Source: a bacterium
GTDB taxonomy: Bacteria > Myxococcota_A > Polyangia > Nannocystales > Nannocystaceae
Length of the DNA stretch: 56,814 bases
Direction of reading: 5' to 3'
Assembly: GCA_024742475.1 (NCBI GenBank)
Contig: JANSYI010000046.1
Span: 1-56,814, forward strand
Shown here: positions 15,747 through 24,044 of the stretch, one piece after another
How positions within the stretch are numbered: the stretch's first letter is position 1
How the letters are laid out: every line of letters starts with the position of its first letter
Made by a program: the position numbers and the translations under genes
The notes under the pieces: model-generated
What the model was told of the DNA's origin: nothing
What the model saw: the letters and a program-made list of their open reading frames with translations, nothing else
Database searches by the model: none

Positions 15747-16526
15747 ATGCGGACCGCCCTTTTTGGACTCCTGGTGGCGTCGAGCGTGCTCGTGGCCTGC
15801 GGCGACGATGGTGCGAGCGAGGGCAGCTCTTCGGGGCAGGGGAGCACCAGCGCGACGCTGGGCTCGTCGAGCTCGACGTCCTCGGGCAGCACGAGTGTCG
15901 ACTTCGGATCGACGTCGAGCTCTTCGGCGGGGTCATCCGAGGGCTCCTCGAGCGAAACGACCGGCGAGGGCAGCAGTGGTCGCAGCGAGGGCAGCAGTAG
16001 CTCCGGAGGAACCCCGAGCACCGTCATCCTTCAGAACGACGCCTGGATCGACAACACCGCGACGGCGGTGCAAGGCGGCTTCGATGCCGGAGAGTGCTGG
16101 GCATCGACCTACGTGCCCGCGCCCGAGCACTACCCGTTTCGGCTCGAGTCGTTCCAGGTGTTGATCGCCGGCGACGAAGAAGACGTGACGCGACCCTTCG
16201 AGGTGAGCGTGTGGACGGTCGACGATGACCTCATGCCCGTGACGCAGATGGTCAACGTGACCGGAGAGTTCACGGCGACCAGTCGCGCGTTCAACCTCGC
16301 CGTATTCGACACCCTCGCGGTGCCCGAGATCGTCATCGACGAGGGCAACTTCGCCATCGCGATGTGCCTGGCCGAGCACGACGGGTTTCCTGCGATCGCG
16401 GCCGACGTCGGGGCGGAGATCGTCGCCGACCGCAACTGGCTGTACACCGGTGGTGCGTGGGGACAGTCGGCGGGCTTTGGGCTGGCGGGCAACTGGATCA
16501 TGCGGGCGGTCATCGTTCCGCAGTGA
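15747..16526 (+). CDS. Secreted lipoprotein with Ser/Gly linker, unknown domain
   Basis: A 259-residue lipoprotein starting at ATG 15747. The signal peptide ends with the lipobox LVAC, and about 70 residues of Ser/Gly/Thr follow (SSSTSSGSTSVDFGSTSS). The C-terminal 165 residues form a single beta-rich domain (VILQNDAWIDNTATAVQGGF ... RPFEVSVWTVDDDLMPV ... GNWIMRAVIVP) that looks like a jelly-roll or immunoglobulin-like surface module; similar domains occur in other lipoproteins of this lineage. No catalytic residues are recognised. A terminator follows. Confidence 0.8.
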   Translation: MRTALFGLLVASSVLVACGDDGASEGSSSGQGSTSATLGSSSSTSSGSTSVDFGSTSSSSAGSSEGSSSETTGEGSSGRSEGSSSSGGTPSTVILQNDAWIDNTATAVQGGFDAGECWASTYVPAPEHYPFRLESFQVLIAGDEEDVTRPFEVSVWTVDDDLMPVTQMVNVTGEFTATSRAFNLAVFDTLAVPEIVIDEGNFAIAMCLAEHDGFPAIAADVGAEIVADRNWLYTGGAWGQSAGFGLAGNWIMRAVIVPQ

Positions 16527-16562
16527 TGCGTGTCCGCTCCAGCCCCGTGCGGGGCGGACCAA

Positions 16563-16592
16563 CGATCAACCAATGAAGGATCAACCAATGAA
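16563..16592. repeat. Short tandem duplication before a terminator
   Basis: The 15-base unit GATCAACCAATGAAG occurs twice, separated by no more than the repeat itself, just before the terminator stem. It has no coding content. Confidence 0.6.
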
Positions 16593-16620
16593 GAGGGCCG
16601 GCACGGGCCGACCCTCTTCG
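16590..16620. terminator. Bidirectional hairpin terminator
   Basis: GAAGAGGG (16590-16597) pairs with CCCTCTTC (16612-16619), with an inner CGGC/GCCG pair and one mismatch. It lies between two convergent lipoprotein genes and can serve both. Confidence 0.75.
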
Positions 16621-16655
16621 TTGCTCTCGCAAGCTGCGAGGCGCGCTCGTCGCGA

Positions 16656-17894
16656 CTAGAGGCCGGGGACGAGACCGCTGCAGCCCACGCTGCGGGCGCA
16701 TCCGGAGCAGATCGTGAAGTTGCCGCGCTCCTCGGCGTCCTGCTCGGGGCCGTTGCCGACACCCACGAAGTTGTCGGGGTCCTCGGTGGCGAGGACGACC
16801 GCGCACTGGTCGGAGGTCATCTGAATGTTGTAGCCGGCGCCCGGGGTGGCGGGTTCACCCGGGAAGTTGATCGAACCCTGGTTGTTGTTGGGTGACTGGT
16901 CCAGGTTGGTGTTCTCGCTGAGGCGAACCTCGCCCGCGCTGGCGTCGGCGACCGCCTCGCAAAGACCGCCCGGTTCCTCGTTTCCAGGGGTGTTTTGGCC
17001 GTCGTTCCGGAGGTTGTAGCCCACCCAGAAGTCGCCGCCCGGCGGGATGTCGACGACGCCGTCGGAGGACTGGCCGTCGTTGGAGGTGATCTTGACCTGG
17101 CTGAACGCGATGGCTTGCGCGAGGCACGGGCACTCGGTCGGGTTCCATCCGGCCTCGACGCACGTGTTTCGACTTTCGGCATCGCACTCGGGCATTTCGT
17201 TCATCGACTCGTCGAGGATGACCCAGGCGGTGCCGTTGCTCAGGCTGATGTCGGCCGAGCCGGGAAGACCCTCGATGCAGACGTTGCCGCGGTTTTGGTA
17301 GTCGGAGTCCGCGTCGTTGTCTTCGGTCGTGACGGTGAGGTCATAGATGAACTCGCGCGGCAGGGTGACCCGGATGTCGGCGCCGGAGCGGTCGACCTGC
17401 TGCTGCCCGTCGTAGAACACGACGATCTGGCAGCCGTCCTGCCACTCTTTGCGGGCCTGCCAGTTCATCTCGCCGCTGGTGTCGACGCAGTTGTCCTCTT
17501 CGTCGAGGGTGAAGGGCGGCGGGGGCAGCGTCGAGGTGGTGGCGAAGATCGAGAGCTTGTCGAAGTCCTCGTCGGCCAGGCTCTGGTTCTCGACCTGCGT
17601 GAACTTGCGCATCTCGACGATGATGCGGGGGCTGTCGTGGTACTGGACGATGACGTCGCCGCGGTTGCGGAAGTTGTCGCCGCCCTCGTTGCCGATCTCG
17701 ATCGAGCGGATGTTGGGCGTGTCAGGGTCGATGTCGACGGTGAAGGGCTGGTCGATGACGGTGCGCCAGTCGTCGCGGAAGGGCACCGGGTCGCCGCTGG
17801 AGCTGCCGGTGTCGCCGGTGTTGCCAGAGCCTCCGCAGGCGAGGGAGGGGATGGCAAGGGCGGCGAGCGTCATCGAGAGGAAAAAGCGCTTCAT
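16656..17894 (-). CDS. Secreted lipoprotein, adhesin-like beta-strand repeats
   Basis: A 412-residue lipoprotein. The start at 17894 has a GGAG box seven bases upstream; the signal peptide ends in the lipobox SLAC, with a short Gly/Ser/Thr tether. The body is rich in beta strands with recurring N-R-G turns (NFRNRGDVIVQYH, YQNRGNVCIEGLPGSADISLSNG), reminiscent of DUF4097-type putative adhesins, and has about ten cysteines, several near the C-terminus (CSGCARSVGC). No enzymatic motif is seen. It is divergent from ileS, with 173 bases between them. Confidence 0.8.
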   Translation of the reverse strand: MKRFFLSMTLAALAIPSLACGGSGNTGDTGSSSGDPVPFRDDWRTVIDQPFTVDIDPDTPNIRSIEIGNEGGDNFRNRGDVIVQYHDSPRIIVEMRKFTQVENQSLADEDFDKLSIFATTSTLPPPPFTLDEEDNCVDTSGEMNWQARKEWQDGCQIVVFYDGQQQVDRSGADIRVTLPREFIYDLTVTTEDNDADSDYQNRGNVCIEGLPGSADISLSNGTAWVILDESMNEMPECDAESRNTCVEAGWNPTECPCLAQAIAFSQVKITSNDGQSSDGVVDIPPGGDFWVGYNLRNDGQNTPGNEEPGGLCEAVADASAGEVRLSENTNLDQSPNNNQGSINFPGEPATPGAGYNIQMTSDQCAVVLATEDPDNFVGVGNGPEQDAEERGNFTICSGCARSVGCSGLVPGL

Positions 17895-18067
17895 GTCGTA
17901 CTCCGAGGGTCGTCGCGGAGGATATACCCGCGTCCGGGGGGCAGCAACAACGCGGGGACGAGCCTCGCGTCGGTCGTAGAGCCACTGGGGATGTGTGTGG
18001 ACACGCAGCCGACCGGATAGCGGGCGATCCCGCCATACCCTACTCTTGCGGGCCACGGAGCAAATCC

Positions 18068-21000
18068 ATGTCCGATCAAGACGCCCCCTCCACGCTCAAG
18101 GCGCCCCCAGCGAGCTTCGATCTCCCCGCGTTGGAGGAGAGCATTCTCAGTTTCTGGGAGTCCAACGACGTCGAGGCCCGGAGCTTACGCCAGGGCGCCG
18201 AGGCGGCCCGCGGGGACGGCGAAACCTCGTTTGCGTTCTACGACGGGCCTCCCTTCGCGACGGGGCTGCCGCACTACGGCCACCTCCTGGCAGGCACGAT
18301 CAAGGATGTCGTCCCGCGTTACCAAGCGATGCGAGGACACCCCGTCGAGCGCCGCTTCGGTTGGGACTGCCACGGCCTGCCCATCGAGAGCCTCGTGGAG
18401 AACGAGCTGGACGTGCACGGCAGCGCGGACATCGAGGCCTACGGCATCGACAAGTTCAACGCCGCGTGCCGGGCGGGTGTGCTCCGCTTCACGAAGGAGT
18501 GGGAGACCGCCGTGCGGCGCATGGGGCGGTGGATCGACTTCGAGAACGACTACAAGACCATGGACGCCTCGTTCATGGAGACGGTGTGGTGGGTGTTCCG
18601 CCAGCTGTGGGACAAGGGCTTCATCTATGAAGGGCATCGCGTGCAGCCGGTCTCGCCCGCGCTCGGCACCCCCCTGTCCAACTTCGAGGTCGCCCAAGGT
18701 CCCCAAGAAAAGGACCCGGTCACCCGCAAGGAGGGCCACAAACGACGACAAGATCCGTCGCTGACGGTGCGCTTCAAGCTCGAGGACGAGGACGCAAACC
18801 TGTGGGCGTGGACCACCACGCCGTGGACGCTGCCCAGCAACCTCGCGCTCGCGGTCCATCCCGACCTCGAGTACGTGAAGTTCAAGGTGCTGGGCACCGG
18901 CGAGGTCGCGATCGCCGAGCCGAGCCGCCTCGCGGACTACCAGGAGAAGGGCAAGGTCGGTCAGACCGAGGAGATCGCGCGCTTCAAGGGGTCCGAGCTC
19001 GAGGGGCGACCCTACGCGCCGCTGCTCCCCTACTTCGAGAAATACCGAACCAAAGAGGACGGCTCGCGCTGGGCATTCAAGGTGGTGACCGCCGACTACG
19101 TCACGACCGACAGCGGCACGGGCATCGTTCACCAAGCCCCCGCCTTTGGCGAAGACGACTACATCGTCGGGACCAAGGCCGGGTTGCCGCTGATCCGGCC
19201 CCTCGATCTCTCGGGCACCTTCTCCGACGCGGTCCCCGACTTTGCCGGGCAGAAGGCCAAAGACGCCGACAAGGGCATCATGGCCAAGCTCAAGGCGCAG
19301 GGCAGCGTGGTCGACCAGGACGTCTACGTCCACCCCTACCCGCACTGCTACCGGACCGAGGAGCCGCTGCTGTACATGGCGCTCTCCACCTGGTTCATGA
19401 AGGTCGAGGAGATGCGCGACACGCTGGTCGCCTACAACGACCAGATCCATTGGGTGCCGGGGCACGTGGGCAAGGGGCGCTTCGGAAACTGGCTGTCGGC
19501 CGCCCGCGACTGGAACCTGGCTCGCAACCGCTACTGGGGCACGCCGCTGCCGATCTGGCGCTGCGACAAGGACCCCTCCGACATGCTCTGCGTGGGCTCG
19601 GTCGCCGAGCTCGAGGCGCTTGCGGGTCTCGAGAAGGGCTCGTTGACCGATCTGCACCGCGAGAACGTCGACGGCATCACGTGGACGAGCAAGGCCGGCG
19701 GCACCATGCGCCGCGTTCCCGAGGTGTTCGACTGCTGGTTCGAGTCGGGCAGCATGCCCTACGCGCAGAACCACTACCCGTTCAACGCCGACAAGAAGGG
19801 CTACGTCGAGAACAATCTGCCCGCCGACTTCATCGCCGAGGGCTTGGACCAGACCCGCGGGTGGTTCTACACGCTGCACGTGCTGGCGACGGCGCTCTTC
19901 GATCGCCCCGCGTTCAAGAACGTGATCGTCAACGGGCTCGTGCTTGCCGAAGACGGCAAGAAGATGTCCAAGCGGCTCAAGAACTACCCCGACCCGACCT
20001 ACGTGATGAAGGAGTACGGGGCGGACGCTTTGCGGGCGTATCTCATCAACTCCGCGGTCGTGCGCGCCGAGCCGATGCGCTTCGCGGAGAAGGGTGTGCG
20101 TGACACGGTACGGACCGTCGTGCTGCCGCTGTGGAACGCATACAAGTTCCTCAGCACCTACGCGATCGCCGACGGATGGTCTCCGAGCCCGGCCGACCTC
20201 GAGATCAGGCCCTCGGGTACCGCCGACCGCTGGATCCTCAGCCGCGTGCAGTCGTTCCTCACCGATCTCGTCGCCGAGTACGACGATTACGCGCTGTCCA
20301 ACGTCGTCCCCGCGTTCCACCGCATCTGCGACGACTTGAACAACTGGTACATCCGCCGCGGACGTCGCCGCTATTGGCGGTCCAAACACGAGGGCGAGGA
20401 GGCCGAGCGCGACAAGGCCGAGGCCTACGGCACCCTGTTCCGCGTGTTGCACACGGTCGCCACCGCGATCGCGCCGGTCATGCCGTTCTTCTCCGAGTGG
20501 ATGTACCAGCGGCTCGTCGTCGAGACGGGCCTTGCCACGGACGGCGAGGACAGCGTTCACCTTGGTCGCTTCCCGCTACCGGACGCTTCGCTCCGGGACG
20601 AGGGGCTCGAGGCCGAGGTCGCTGCCGTGCGTCAGGCCGTGAACTTGGGGCTTGCGATCCGCGAGCGCGAGAAGATCGGGGTGCGGCGCCCGTTGGGCAA
20701 GATCACCGTCGCCTCGCCCGATGAGGCGGTGCGCGCGGCGATCTCGGCGCATCGGGACGACCTGCTCGCCGAGCTCAACATCAAAGCGCTCGACGTCGTC
20801 GCCGATGATGGCGGCTTGGTCACGCTCAAGGCGAAGGCCAACTTCAAGGTACTCGGACGTCGTCTCGGCAAGCGCATGAAGGCCGTCGCAGGTGCCGTCG
20901 CCAAGCTCACTCCCGAGCAGGTGCAGGGCTATGTATCTCGCGGCTCGATCGAGCTCGAGGGAGAGACCCTCGGCGGTGAGGACATCCTCATCGACCGGGA

Positions 21001-21358
21001 GGTCGCCGGGAGCCAGGCCGCCGAGGCCGGCGAGGGCATGACCGTCCTCGTCGACACGGAGCTCACCGACGCCCTGCGGCGCGAGGGCCTCGCCCGCGAG
21101 GTCATCAGCCGGGTGCAGAACCTGCGCAAGTCGGCCGACCTCGACGTCAGCCAGACCGTCGAGCTCGTGCTCGCGTGCGACGGCGCGTTGGCGGATGTCG
21201 CGAACGACGACGGGATGGTCGAGCTCATCAAGGGCGAGACGCTGGCCGAGGTGCTCACCCATCAGGGTCATGCTGCACCCGATGGGCTCGACACCGAGCA
21301 TGCCGCCGGGGACGAGATCGACGGCGAGAAGCTCTCGTTGGGCATCCGGGTGCGCTGA
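18068..21358 (+). CDS. ileS: Isoleucyl-tRNA synthetase, IleRS2 (eukaryote-like) type
   Basis: A 1096-residue class-I aminoacyl-tRNA synthetase that charges tRNA-Ile. The ATP motif is HYGH at 69-72 in GPPFATGLPHYGHLLAGTIKD and the second is KMSKR at 632-636. The opening motif and the length match the eukaryote-like IleRS2 branch, not the common bacterial IleRS1 (which reads GPPYANGxIHIGH). An editing domain (CP1) lies between, with TTTPWTLPSNLAL and a GTGIVHQAPAFGEDDY segment. IleRS2 enzymes are usually insensitive to mupirocin. The C-terminal region lacks the cysteine zinc finger of IleRS1. The start at 18068 is set by the family N-terminus. Confidence 0.95.
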   Translation: MSDQDAPSTLKAPPASFDLPALEESILSFWESNDVEARSLRQGAEAARGDGETSFAFYDGPPFATGLPHYGHLLAGTIKDVVPRYQAMRGHPVERRFGWDCHGLPIESLVENELDVHGSADIEAYGIDKFNAACRAGVLRFTKEWETAVRRMGRWIDFENDYKTMDASFMETVWWVFRQLWDKGFIYEGHRVQPVSPALGTPLSNFEVAQGPQEKDPVTRKEGHKRRQDPSLTVRFKLEDEDANLWAWTTTPWTLPSNLALAVHPDLEYVKFKVLGTGEVAIAEPSRLADYQEKGKVGQTEEIARFKGSELEGRPYAPLLPYFEKYRTKEDGSRWAFKVVTADYVTTDSGTGIVHQAPAFGEDDYIVGTKAGLPLIRPLDLSGTFSDAVPDFAGQKAKDADKGIMAKLKAQGSVVDQDVYVHPYPHCYRTEEPLLYMALSTWFMKVEEMRDTLVAYNDQIHWVPGHVGKGRFGNWLSAARDWNLARNRYWGTPLPIWRCDKDPSDMLCVGSVAELEALAGLEKGSLTDLHRENVDGITWTSKAGGTMRRVPEVFDCWFESGSMPYAQNHYPFNADKKGYVENNLPADFIAEGLDQTRGWFYTLHVLATALFDRPAFKNVIVNGLVLAEDGKKMSKRLKNYPDPTYVMKEYGADALRAYLINSAVVRAEPMRFAEKGVRDTVRTVVLPLWNAYKFLSTYAIADGWSPSPADLEIRPSGTADRWILSRVQSFLTDLVAEYDDYALSNVVPAFHRICDDLNNWYIRRGRRRYWRSKHEGEEAERDKAEAYGTLFRVLHTVATAIAPVMPFFSEWMYQRLVVETGLATDGEDSVHLGRFPLPDASLRDEGLEAEVAAVRQAVNLGLAIREREKIGVRRPLGKITVASPDEAVRAAISAHRDDLLAELNIKALDVVADDGGLVTLKAKANFKVLGRRLGKRMKAVAGAVAKLTPEQVQGYVSRGSIELEGETLGGEDILIDREVAGSQAAEAGEGMTVLVDTELTDALRREGLAREVISRVQNLRKSADLDVSQTVELVLACDGALADVANDDGMVELIKGETLAEVLTHQGHAAPDGLDTEHAAGDEIDGEKLSLGIRVR

Positions 21359-21400
21359 CGTAGCCTGCAACCTGCAGCGTTCGGTTCCGTCTGCACGTCG

Positions 21401-22762
21401 ATGATGACTCGTCGGCCCCTGCTGATCACCGCCCTGTTCGTCGCCGCATGCAGCGGTGACGATGTCCCAGGGCCCTCGGGCGCGACCGAGAGCTCCACCG
21501 GTACCCCTCCAACCGCCTCGGGTACCGGGGCGAGCAGTGGGTCCGGTTCGGGAGGGGGCGCGAGCTCGGGGGCCGAGGAGACCGGCTCGCTCGACACCAC
21601 GAGCGTAGGGAGCACATCCACCACCGGCCCCGCGGAGAGCTCCAGCGGGTCGGGCGATGACAGCTCGGGGTCGACCGGAGGCCTCGGCCCTGTGTTTCCG
21701 GACTGGGCGGACCTGCAGCTCGAGCAGTCGATCTGCGACGGCGCGTCGTACTACACGCCCACGGTCGCGGGACACGACGAGGTGTTTGCCGTCGGCTGCG
21801 TCCGTGACAGTGGGTCGTCCGCACCGCAGCTCTACTTCGTGAGCGGCACCGAGGGCGTACTCGGCCAAGACGACACCTTGCTCGCGCGCAACGGCAACCC
21901 CTACTTGGATGTTGCGCTCACCGCCTGGGATGGGCGCTTCCAGGCCAGCTACCAACACCGCTGCACACACCTGCCCACGAACTCGGGGTGTATCGACGTC
22001 CGGGTGTACGAGGGCCTTGGCAGCCGAGTGAACGACGAGACGATCTTTCAGAACAGCAACCACAACGGGCACCCCGTGATGGCGTGGAGCGGCTCGAGCT
22101 ACGGGGTCGCGTGGGTCTCCTACGATGACGTGTACTTCCGTCGACTCGACGACTCCGGCAACTCGACCGCCGATGGCAACGTCCTCGTCGGGCCGGATCC
22201 CGAGCAGCCCGACCAACGCGACGGTGCGCGCACGAAGATCGTCTACCACCCGGGTCTGCAGGAGTACGCCATCTTCGTGATCAGCGGCTACAACCTGTAT
22301 CGCGGTCGGGTGAGCGAGGCGGGGGACGTGCTCGAAGCGCCGACGTTGATCGCCGATCAGGCCTACTCACAGACGTTCAACGGGCAGTTCGTGGCCGCTG
22401 CTCTCGGCGACGAGGACTACCTCCTCTACCACGACGAGACCAACCTCGTGCTCGCGCGCGTCTTCCCTGAAGACGGCGGGATGTCGCAAGTCGTCGTGCA
22501 GGAGGGGGAGTATCGCTTCCCCAGCATGGTCGCCTACGAAGACACGTTGTTGGTGTTCCGGCAGAACCCCGAGACCGGCTTTGGCGAGGTGCTCGCCTAC
22601 GATCCCGACCTCCAAGCGCTTCCCGAGCTGTCGGGCATCCTCGGCGACGGAGAGCCGATGATCTACCCGCAAGGTGCCGTGGACAGGGAGACCGGGACCT
22701 TCGCGGTGGTCTACCAAGACGCCGAGGGCTCCGTCTTGTTCCGCACGATCGGCGGCGGCTGA
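21401..22762 (+). CDS. Secreted lipoprotein with Ser/Gly/Thr linker, possible propeller
   Basis: A 453-residue lipoprotein: signal peptide with the lipobox VAAC, then about 70 residues of Ser/Gly/Thr (GASSGSGSGGGASSGAEETG). The remaining 340 residues contain several evenly spaced strands with Y/W-x-x and G-x-x motifs (AFAVGCVRDSGSSAP-like, YGVAWVSYDDVYFRRLDDSG, YLLYHDETNLVLARVFPEDGG) that suggest a beta-propeller, but no standard repeat family is recognised. No active-site motif is visible. The start (tandem ATG ATG) follows ileS by 42 bases. Confidence 0.8.
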   Translation: MMTRRPLLITALFVAACSGDDVPGPSGATESSTGTPPTASGTGASSGSGSGGGASSGAEETGSLDTTSVGSTSTTGPAESSSGSGDDSSGSTGGLGPVFPDWADLQLEQSICDGASYYTPTVAGHDEVFAVGCVRDSGSSAPQLYFVSGTEGVLGQDDTLLARNGNPYLDVALTAWDGRFQASYQHRCTHLPTNSGCIDVRVYEGLGSRVNDETIFQNSNHNGHPVMAWSGSSYGVAWVSYDDVYFRRLDDSGNSTADGNVLVGPDPEQPDQRDGARTKIVYHPGLQEYAIFVISGYNLYRGRVSEAGDVLEAPTLIADQAYSQTFNGQFVAAALGDEDYLLYHDETNLVLARVFPEDGGMSQVVVQEGEYRFPSMVAYEDTLLVFRQNPETGFGEVLAYDPDLQALPELSGILGDGEPMIYPQGAVDRETGTFAVVYQDAEGSVLFRTIGGG

Positions 22763-22774
22763 AGCGTCCGCGGG

Positions 22775-23755
22775 ATGACGCCGCGGCCCGGATCGAGCCT
22801 TTGGTCGCGCGCGGTTCGGTCGATGGTGCGCTCGTGGAGGCTCGCCACGCTCGGGCGTCGGCCCGGTGAACTCCTCCAGGGTCCAGGCACGGACCCTGAG
22901 ACGGTCGAGACGATGCGCGGCTGCATCGAGCGCGGGGAGTCCTTCGTGGTCGACCTCCTCAACTACAGCCACGCCGGGGAGCCCTACTGGATCAAGCTGT
23001 CGGTGGTGCCGCGCCGCGACGACGCCGGAGAGGTGATCGGGTTCTTCGGACTCGAGGTCGATATCACCGCGCAGCGCGAGACCCAGATGGAGCTGGAGCA
23101 GCAGCGCGCGCGCATGGAGCTCGTCGCGTTCAAGGCCGCCCGGCAGAAGCGAGAGCTCGAGCGCCTCTCCGCCGAGCGTGCTCAGGCCATGACGAGGCTG
23201 GAAACCGAGATCGAGCGCAGCCGTCGGCTCGAGGCCGAGCTGCGCCGTCAGGCCACCCAGGACGAGCTGTGCGGGGTGACCAATCGCCGAGGGTTCTTGG
23301 AGCGGCTGGAGCGGGAGCTGCACCGCGCCGACCAGCTCGGGCATGCGCTCGGCTTGCTGACCTTCGACCTCGACCACTTCAAGCAGGTCAACGACACCCA
23401 CGGGCACGCGGTGGGCGACGCGCTGCTGCACGACGTCGCTGAAGCCTGCGCGTCCCGCATTCGGCCCGACGTCGACTTGTTGGCGCGGGTGGGCGGCGAG
23501 GAGTTCGTCGTGCTCGTCCCTGACACCGAGCCGAAGGCTCTGCGGGCTCTCGCCGAAGCGCTCCGCGCGTGCATCGAGGGTGTCTGCGTCACCGATGCGC
23601 CCGCGCTGCGGCCCTCGGCCAGCATTGGCTGCGCTCTGCGCCGTCGGGGCGAGTCTGGCACTTCGCTGTGGAAACGCGCCGATGCGTCGCTGTACCGGGC
23701 CAAAGACGGCGGTCGCAACCGCGTGGTGTGCGACGGGCTGGAACTCGCGGCGTAG
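22775..23755 (+). CDS. Diguanylate cyclase with truncated PAS domain
   Basis: A 326-residue GGDEF protein. It begins in the middle of a PAS domain: the first recognisable segment is LGRRPGELLQGPGTDPETV, which is normally residue 40 or so of a PAS, and the leading strands are missing. The rest of the PAS (NYSHAGEPYWIKLSV, FFGLEVDITAQRE), a long coiled coil (about 105-160) and a complete GGDEF domain (DELCGVTNRRGFLERL, DLDHFKQVNDTHGHAVGD, RVGGEEFVVL) follow. The cyclase signature GGEEF is intact, so c-di-GMP synthesis is expected. The RxxD inhibitory site is not conserved (Pro in place of Arg). The gene may be a remodelled or 5'-truncated copy. Confidence 0.8.
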   Translation: MTPRPGSSLWSRAVRSMVRSWRLATLGRRPGELLQGPGTDPETVETMRGCIERGESFVVDLLNYSHAGEPYWIKLSVVPRRDDAGEVIGFFGLEVDITAQRETQMELEQQRARMELVAFKAARQKRELERLSAERAQAMTRLETEIERSRRLEAELRRQATQDELCGVTNRRGFLERLERELHRADQLGHALGLLTFDLDHFKQVNDTHGHAVGDALLHDVAEACASRIRPDVDLLARVGGEEFVVLVPDTEPKALRALAEALRACIEGVCVTDAPALRPSASIGCALRRRGESGTSLWKRADASLYRAKDGGRNRVVCDGLELAA

Positions 23756-23759
23756 TTGG

Positions 23760-24009
23760 CAGCCGGGCTGGCCCTGCGGCGCCCACTCGACCGCGGGCTC
23801 GTGCGAAGACGAAGAAGAGCTCCCCCAGTCGTCCGAGTCCGAGTCCGAGTCCGAGTCCGAGTCGTCCGAGCTGGGCCGCTCGAAGAGTCCGAGCTGCTGA
23901 CCGTGCTCCGGATATCGTCGAGATCACCCGCGTGGGCGTTCGATGGTGTCAAGGCTGCGACGAGAGCCGCCGCAACGAGCACGCTTCGATGACATCCCTC
24001 TGCAGACAC
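23760..24009 (-). pseudogene. Remnant of a secreted Ser/Asp-rich protein gene
   Basis: Starting at a GTG (24009), the minus strand encodes a good signal peptide (SVLVAAALVAALTPSNAHA) followed by GDLDDIRSTVSSSDSSS. It then reads out of frame through a GTCCGA hexamer repeat. In the adjacent frame that repeat would encode a Ser-Asp run (SDSDSDSD) ending in DDWGSSSSS, the natural continuation of such proteins. No body domain follows, because the sequence then enters the antisense of the GGDEF gene. I read it as the 5' end of a gene with a frameshift and a lost 3' part; assembly error at the repeat is an alternative. Confidence 0.5.
23831..23860. repeat. GTCCGA hexanucleotide repeat (5 copies)
   Basis: Five perfect tandem GTCCGA units, with an imperfect sixth (GTC GTCCGAG) beyond. 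It lies in the remnant gene on the minus strand, where one frame reads Ser-Asp. Tandem repeats of this kind are prone to slippage, which could explain the frame break nearby. Confidence 0.8.
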
Positions 24010-24044
24010 GGCCGTCTTCCACCAATCTCCACGACCCCCTTGGG

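Noticed and set aside
18185..20560. A 791-residue open frame antisense to ileS
   Set aside because: It is a high-GC shadow of a clear synthetase gene with no family motif of its own.
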